A program made the position numbers and the translations under genes. Positions 60,930-64,000 of a DNA stretch of 64,000 nucleotides are shown piece by piece. The notes under the pieces were generated by a model. It saw only the letters and a list, made by a program, of their open reading frames with translations, did not search any database and had not been told where the DNA came from. The stretch's first letter is position 1. Each line of letters starts with the position of its first letter. Source of the DNA: Sipunculus nudus (lineage: Eukaryota > Annelida > Sipuncula > Golfingiida > Sipunculidae); NCBI GenBank assembly GCA_026874595.1, contig CM049308.1, forward strand, positions 90,773,624 to 90,837,623, in the 5' to 3' direction.

Positions 60930-62062
60930 CGGCGACTACCTTGTCGGCCGTGATACTGTGGGGTTCCAGTAGTGGGTTTTTTCGATAGGTTCTAGGAGGC
61001 AAAGTGTCGTACCGTTGGGCGTACCTCCTCGCCATTTGCTCTTGTGTTCTTACATCAATGGTAGGAATGCTGGCCGGATTCCATTTATGGAGGTCCCGTT
61101 GCAATAGCTCTACAAACAATACAAATGGTAGCCACAACAATAAATCTTTTCGCTGTGGAGATCTGGATCATTCTTCAAGAAATACACAGGACGATCCCGA
61201 ACGAAGAACCACGAACAGAAAAGACAGGAACGCGGTCCACAATAAACCCGAGAGAAGGGGCTCAGAAAGAAAGGATGACTACAAGGCAACCCAGGAACCC
61301 GAACGAAGACGCATAGACCAAGAAGAAAGGAACAGGGGGTATGGCGGACCCGGGAGAAGGGGCTCAGAAAGGGAGGATGACTATCAGACACAGAACAAAC
61401 GTGAACGAAGAGGCACAGACAAAGATTATAGACATGAGGAGTACAATGTAACCGGGGAAAGGGGCCCGAAAAGGGAGGATGGCCATATGGTGCGGCTAAA
61501 ACCAGAACGAAGACATACAGACAAAAAAGAATGGCACGGGGGGTATAGTGGACCGGGGGCGATTGGCTTAGAAAGGGAGGACGACTACACTGGGCGCCGT
61601 GAAACAGGAGACGGAAGAGAATATATTCCCAGTGGGCACGGTGAATCCGAAGAAAGACACATAAATAAAGGGGAATGGAGCAGCATTGAGCGCGATAAAC
61701 TAGGGCGAGGGAGCAAACAGGACGAAGACAGCGTCACAGGAAACAGAGGAGGTAGGCCTGCAAAGGTTGCTCAAAGGGAAGGGTCTGCTGATAAGACGCT
61801 AGGATCAAAACCGATAACCTTGAGTGATGGAACTTCCTATATGAATTCAGAAGATAAGGCTTTCGAAGGCTTTAATAGTAAACAACCAGCCAACACTAAA
61901 TCTGGTAGTGAGAAGAACGCCGATGTAGGAAGTGCTAAATATAAACAAGAGGAACAAGTGACTAAAGAAGCAGACAGAAATCGGCAGAGTGCTGTTTTTA
62001 GTGTTATATATGACGATACTACTCCCCTGCAAGACCAATCACAAGATACTTCCAATTGTTAG
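60930..62062 (+). pseudogene. Gene D exon 3: TM3/TM4 and ~350-residue repetitive charged tail, one in-frame TAG
   Basis: The acceptor is GCTGTTTCAG. The frame reads AATTLSAVILWGSSSGFFR, then TAG at 60986-60988 where gene A has E of FREVFG and C has D of FRDVLG. It then continues VLGGKVSYRWAYLLAICSCV into a normal TM4 ending in AGFHLWRSRC. From there a single open frame of about 330 codons runs to TAG at 62060-62062. The tail is extremely hydrophilic (R, E, D, K, G) with degenerate ~34-residue repeats. Apart from the single TAG the frame is uninterrupted for over 370 codons, so the stop is probably recent, an error, or read through. The tail could be a flexible cytoplasmic scaffold, which is inference. 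Confidence 0.75.
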
Positions 62063-62179
62063 TATATGTTTTCGAATTGCTGTAAACAAAGCAACCAGGT
62101 GCAATCAGTGATGTGTAAATCCTTTATTCCTTTATCTTCCCAGCCTGGTGTAACTATGAAGCTATTGCAGCATTACTAA

Positions 62180-62185
62180 AATAAA
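62180..62185 (+). promoter_or_regulatory. Candidate polyadenylation signal of gene D
   Basis: AATAAA lies about 118 bases after the exon 3 stop. The position fits a 3' UTR end, but the hexamer is common by chance in DNA this AT-rich. Confidence 0.4.
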
Positions 62186-62964
62186 TCATTCATTAATGTG
62201 ATTTGTATATACGTGTGTTGCTACGTAGGAACCATTGTTTTTTAATATAAAAAGCATGAAGGACAACAAACAAATATTTCCTTTGCGATGGTAACAAACG
62301 CATCTATCCTGTCATCTGTAGGTTTCCCCATACCGGAAGTAACTTGTGTCCCTTTAAAAAATGCTTGACCCCGTTAAAATATATTAATATGCTGCAGGCC
62401 ATTTCCATGGTGATTCATATAGCTTTAGACATTTAGGCATGTATGAGTGTATTAGAGGATCTTAAGATATTTCAGATAAAGACTGTAATGGATGTAATAA
62501 CGTTGTGATTTCTTATTTTTTATTGATAATTGATTTCGATCATAATTTCTTTTCTCGTGCATTCTTTGATTTGTTTTGCGCAGCTCACTTCCTGTTGTAA
62601 AAAGCTATAGTGATTATCCATCATCCTGCAGACCGGTTGTCTGGCTGTCCGTGAGAAAGGCATAAATCGTAACGAATGGACGAAGAAATTTCTAACTAAA
62701 CCATGTAATTTCGTCCTTGTGGCTAGAAGATCACATGACGGAGGTACTCATGTGGTCAAAGACGTATTTATGATTAGTTGCTGACCGTGCTTCTGAACGA
62801 CGCTACCTAACGTGACACATTTTTTTTCTTACACTGCCAGAAACCAAATACTGAAATCGACTGATGCCGGCTCTGGTATAAATGTTACGGCACCACTCAA
62901 CAGAACGGTTTTTGATGTGACAAATGAAATGATGCGTCAAAGTTACTGGGGTCACAATAAGCCT

Positions 62965-63705
62965 AGACTTGCATAAATTTGACCTTGAAGATCAAGGTCA
63001 AGGTCACAGGATTTCTATCATGTCCAAGATTTTGGTGGGAACAAAGTGTTTCTAATTTTTGAGGAAAATATGCAGCCCTTCAAAAGTTATCTCGTTCATA
63101 AGACAATAACTATAATAACACTGATTTGACCTTGAAGATTCTGGTCAAGGTCACCAGGTTTCAAACTCGTCCGAGAACATGACTGTACAAATGTTGTACC
63201 ATACTTTAGGACAAAATGTGGAATACTTCAAAAGTTATGGGGTTCACAAAAATGTCATATTTCTGCAGATTTTCCCTTGAAGATGAAGGTCAAGGTCACT
63301 GTTTTTTAACTTGTCCTTGATTTTAGTATGAACAATTGCTGTGCCAAATATGAGGACAAAATGTTTAATACTTCAAAAGTTATGGGGTTCTTAAAAATTT
63401 TACATTTTGGCAGATTTGACCTTGAAGGTGATGGTCAAGGTCACCCGTTTTTCGAAATCTTCCAAGAACTTGGCAAGAACAATATGTGTACCAAATTTGA
63501 GGACAAAATGTACGTTGAATACTTCAAAAGTTATGGGTTTCACAAAAATTTCACATTTTGACAGATTTTACTTTGAAGATGAAGGCCAAGGTCACTGGTT
63601 TTCAAACTCCTCTTAGATTTTGGTATGGACAATTGAGTGTTTCAAATTTTGGCGGAAAATATGCAAAGTTATCGCGTTCACAAGATATCCTACAGATGAG
63701 GACGA
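62965..63705 (+). repeat. ~145-bp tandem repeat with AAGGTCAAGGTCA motifs
   Basis: Five units start near 62981, 63126, 63272, 63414 and 63565. Each has a form of 'TTTGACCTTGAAGATGA', then 'GGTCAAGGTCAC', then 'GAGGACAAAATGT' and 'ACTTCAAAAGTTATGGGGTT'. The three overlapping small frames translate the repeat. Confidence 0.85.
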
Positions 63706-63734
63706 CGATGCCAGATGATGGCACTGAAAACAAC

Positions 63735-64000
63735 ATGGGGAGGGGGGAGGGGTACCCACCAGTCTACAGGAACTGATGAAGCACTCCATGATCAAAAAGC
63801 ATGCAAAGAATCATAGCAATAGCATGATCATTTGTATCACATTTTTAATTATTCCTTGGGTACTTCAAGCCCCATTGCTCAGAGGATATGGGTAACAGAG
63901 ACCTAATTTCAGGTTTCCATGATGACTTTTCATGGACCTCCTTGGTTGTCAAGTTAGAAGATTCTAGGTCAAACAGTGACCTTGTTAACAGATGACGGCT
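63735..64000 (+). repeat. R335 repeat block 9 (runs off the window)
   Basis: Contains 'ACCAGTCTACAGGAACTGAT', 'CATGCAAAGAATCAT', 'AACAGAGACCTAATTTCAGG' and 'GTTAGAAGATTCTAGGTC' in the standard order, without the 5' palindrome. It follows the 145-bp array directly. Confidence 0.8.

Noticed and set aside
61110-61391. Minus-strand frames opposite the gene D tail
   Set aside because: Shadows of a strongly biased coding frame on the plus strand.

Overview
This is AT-rich, repeat-dense, intron-containing DNA from an animal. Evidence includes GT-AG introns with conserved phase, tRNA-derived SINEs, a non-LTR reverse transcriptase fragment, pogo/Tigger-like and hAT-like elements, long (TA)n tracts and low gene density. 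A lophotrochozoan such as a mollusc is plausible, but that is an impression and not a demonstration. I see no bacterial or viral organisation, no CRISPR array and no true tRNA or rRNA gene.

The only gene content I can support is four dispersed members of one three-exon family, called B, A, C and D here in map order. Each encodes a small four-pass membrane protein of claudin/PMP22 type. Exon 1 carries TM1 and an extracellular GLW-x2-C-x6-C signature; exon 2 carries TM2 and the start of TM3; exon 3 carries TM3/TM4 and a variable cytoplasmic tail. Both introns are phase 1 in all copies. B is on + (9568-14352), A on - (20579-17570), C on - (36141-27771) and D on + (52722-62062). The tails are unrelated: short in A, PPxY-containing in B, charged in C, and about 350 residues with ~34-residue repeats in D.

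Each copy carries at least one lesion in the sequence as given. B, A and C have single-base frameshifts, every one equivalent to a missing base. B also has an in-frame TAA, and D has two in-frame TAGs. Either the cluster is decaying or the assembly has residual errors; the sequence alone cannot decide.

Most of the rest is repeats. A ~335-bp repeat family (called R335 here) occurs in at least nine blocks, including a ten-unit tandem array at 44.6-48.8 kb. Its units carry perfect palindromes, and several copies contain exact estrogen-response-element palindromes. Other elements are: a 1.1-kb Tigger/pogo-like element nested inside an R335 copy (33.5-34.7 kb); an hAT-like element with an 8-bp target duplication (25.9-26.7 kb); a 2.9-kb element with ~175-bp, almost identical terminal inverted repeats and an odd GAGCAC/CTGCTC minisatellite (36.7-39.6 kb); a MITE at 2.9-3.6 kb; a pair of TTAA-flanked MITEs; a foldback element at 23.9 kb; two or three SINEs; a decayed multi-frame pseudogene at 42.3-43.7 kb; and a 145-bp tandem repeat with AAGGTCA motifs at 63 kb.
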